From an uncultured Acinetobacter sp. (GTDB lineage: Bacteria > Pseudomonadota > Gammaproteobacteria > Pseudomonadales > Moraxellaceae), in the NCBI GenBank assembly GCA_900771065.1, contig CAAGMP010000291.1:1-13299 (forward strand): a stretch of 13,299 nucleotides of DNA. Direction: 5' to 3'. The translations under genes were made by a program, and so were the position numbers. Shown here in pieces: positions 12,646 through 13,299 of the stretch. The notes under the pieces were generated by a model. It was not told the origin of the DNA and did not search any database. It was given only the letters and a program-made list of their open reading frames with translations. Numbering within the stretch: the stretch's first letter is position 1; the number at the start of each line of letters is the position of its first letter.

Positions 12646-13029
12646 ATGTTAAAGATTTTGGCGGTTACTGCAATATCTTTAAGTGCTTTGATCATCACTG
12701 GTTCTGCTTTTGCTAATTCAAACGATCAATTTTTTGCTTATCATAAAAACAACAATGACAAAATGCAGGCAAATTATGAAGCAAGAGAATATAATCGACT
12801 AGAAAAACGCAGAATTCAAGAAGAACGCGGTGTACAACGGCTACAACAACATAAATGGGAAACAGGTTATGTAATGCCGCAACATTATCGCAGTAACCGC
12901 TATAAAGTCGAATATAAAGACTTTAATTTACCTAAACCGAATAGAAATCAACAATGGTATAAGGTTAACAAGGACTATATTTTAATTGATTCGCAAAACA
13001 ACAATATATTACAAATAATTGATTATTAA
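12646..13029 (+). CDS. RcnB-like periplasmic protein
   Basis: The product is 127 residues. Residues 1-23 are a signal peptide (ending GSAFA), so it is exported. Residues about 40-70 are highly charged and probably helical (REYNRLEKRRIQEERGVQRL). The C-terminal region, about 74-126, has the RcnB pattern: GYVMPQHYR, a YKVEYKDFNLPKPNRNQQW segment and KDYILIDSQNNNILQII. E. coli RcnB affects nickel and cobalt homeostasis together with RcnA, but no metal exporter is in view and many RcnB-like proteins have no known role. The ATG has GAGG 7 bases upstream. A strong terminator follows. Family assignment is from pattern recognition. Confidence 0.78.
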   Translation: MLKILAVTAISLSALIITGSAFANSNDQFFAYHKNNNDKMQANYEAREYNRLEKRRIQEERGVQRLQQHKWETGYVMPQHYRSNRYKVEYKDFNLPKPNRNQQWYKVNKDYILIDSQNNNILQIIDY

Positions 13030-13049
13030 TTTATTTTCAATCTATGCTC

Positions 13050-13074
13050 AGATTGATTAAAATCAATCTTTTTT
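13050..13074 (+). terminator. Rho-independent terminator after the RcnB-like gene, 14 bases before argA
   Basis: AGATTGAT (13050-13057) pairs with ATCAATCT (13062-13069) around TAAA, followed by a run of six T to 13074. It terminates the RcnB-like transcript, but only 13 bases remain before the argA ATG, so argA needs either read-through or a promoter that overlaps this hairpin. Confidence 0.85.
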
Positions 13075-13087
13075 GTGAGCGCGTTCT

Positions 13088-13299
13088 ATGTCTAATGAAA
13101 CCAATTTAAAGCAATATGTCCATTGGTTTCGCCATTCTGCACCTTATATTAATGCGCATCGCAATAAAACTTTTGTGATTATGTTTGATGGTGAAGCCGT
13201 TCAACATGAGAATTTTCAGCATATTATTCACGATATTGCTTTGTTGCATTCTTTAGGTATTCAATTGGTTTTAGTCTATGGTGCACGTCCACAAATTAA
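13088..13299 (+). CDS. argA: Amino-acid N-acetyltransferase (N-acetylglutamate synthase) ArgA, partial
   Basis: The first 70 codons and two further bases of the gene are present; the frame is open to the right edge. The enzyme makes N-acetylglutamate from glutamate and acetyl-CoA, the first step of arginine synthesis, and is normally feedback-inhibited by arginine. The N-terminus matches the amino-acid-kinase-like domain of E. coli ArgA: FRHSAPYINAHRNKTFVIMF, then GEAVQHENF, DIALLHSLGIQLVLVYGARP. The ATG at 13088 is preceded by TGAG 8 bases upstream, a modest ribosome binding site. The C-terminal GNAT domain lies outside the window. Confidence 0.93.
   Translation, partial: MSNETNLKQYVHWFRHSAPYINAHRNKTFVIMFDGEAVQHENFQHIIHDIALLHSLGIQLVLVYGARPQI

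Noticed and set aside
1..13299. Mobile element, prophage, CRISPR, defence or toxin-antitoxin system
   Set aside because: No transposase, integrase, terminal repeats, spaced direct repeats or recognised defence genes are seen; the 51-residue gene has no evident partner toxin or antitoxin next to it.

Overview
The window is chromosomal DNA of a gammaproteobacterium, most likely a member of Acinetobacter (Moraxellaceae). The DNA is AT-rich. The GuaA N-terminus, MutY, the paired 229-residue FKBP isomerases and the ubiG-mupP-yciK order next to dsbA all look like that group. I cannot name a species. I see no insertion sequence, integrase, tRNA, rRNA, CRISPR array or phage gene; the region reads as ordinary vertically inherited chromosome.

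Layout. (1) 1-829, minus: the first 276 codons of sfnG, an FMNH2-dependent dimethyl sulfone monooxygenase, with the C-terminus beyond the window edge. Upstream of it is a sigma-54-type promoter and a row of GTTG/CAAC half-sites at near-helical spacing. (2) 1109-2677, plus: guaA, ending in a bidirectional terminator shared with (3) two tandem minus-strand periplasmic FKBP-type isomerases (2715-3404 and 3456-4145), separated by another terminator. (4) 4355-5377, minus: ahr, a zinc alcohol dehydrogenase. (5) 5432-7253, minus: a compact mutY / M23 lipoprotein / 81-residue unknown gene set. (6) 7341-8057, minus: rph, with its terminator just upstream of mutY. (7) 8218-8856, plus: a FabR-like TetR regulator, convergent with dsbA (8869-9483, minus). 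(8) 9663-11818, plus: ubiG, mupP and yciK, with ATGA overlap between the first two. (9) 11869-13029, plus: a 139-residue unknown protein, a 51-residue small protein and an RcnB-like periplasmic protein, all with good ribosome binding sites and separated by hairpins. (10) 13088-13299, plus: the first 70 codons of argA, running off the right edge.

Together these are mostly housekeeping genes: GMP synthesis (guaA), RNA 3'-end processing (rph), oxidised-guanine repair (mutY), envelope protein folding (two FKBPs, dsbA), ubiquinone synthesis (ubiG), peptidoglycan recycling (mupP), cell-wall hydrolysis or its regulation (M23 lipoprotein) and arginine synthesis (argA). Accessory metabolism is represented by sulfone-sulfur scavenging (sfnG) and aldehyde reduction (ahr).

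No clearly new multi-gene system is visible. The best leads are regulatory DNA and small genes: the sfnG upstream array, a triple ACAGTCT array upstream of the FKBP pair, the terminator placed 14 bases before argA, a 31-base-period duplication of a terminator tail, and two unknown proteins plus one unlisted 51-residue protein.
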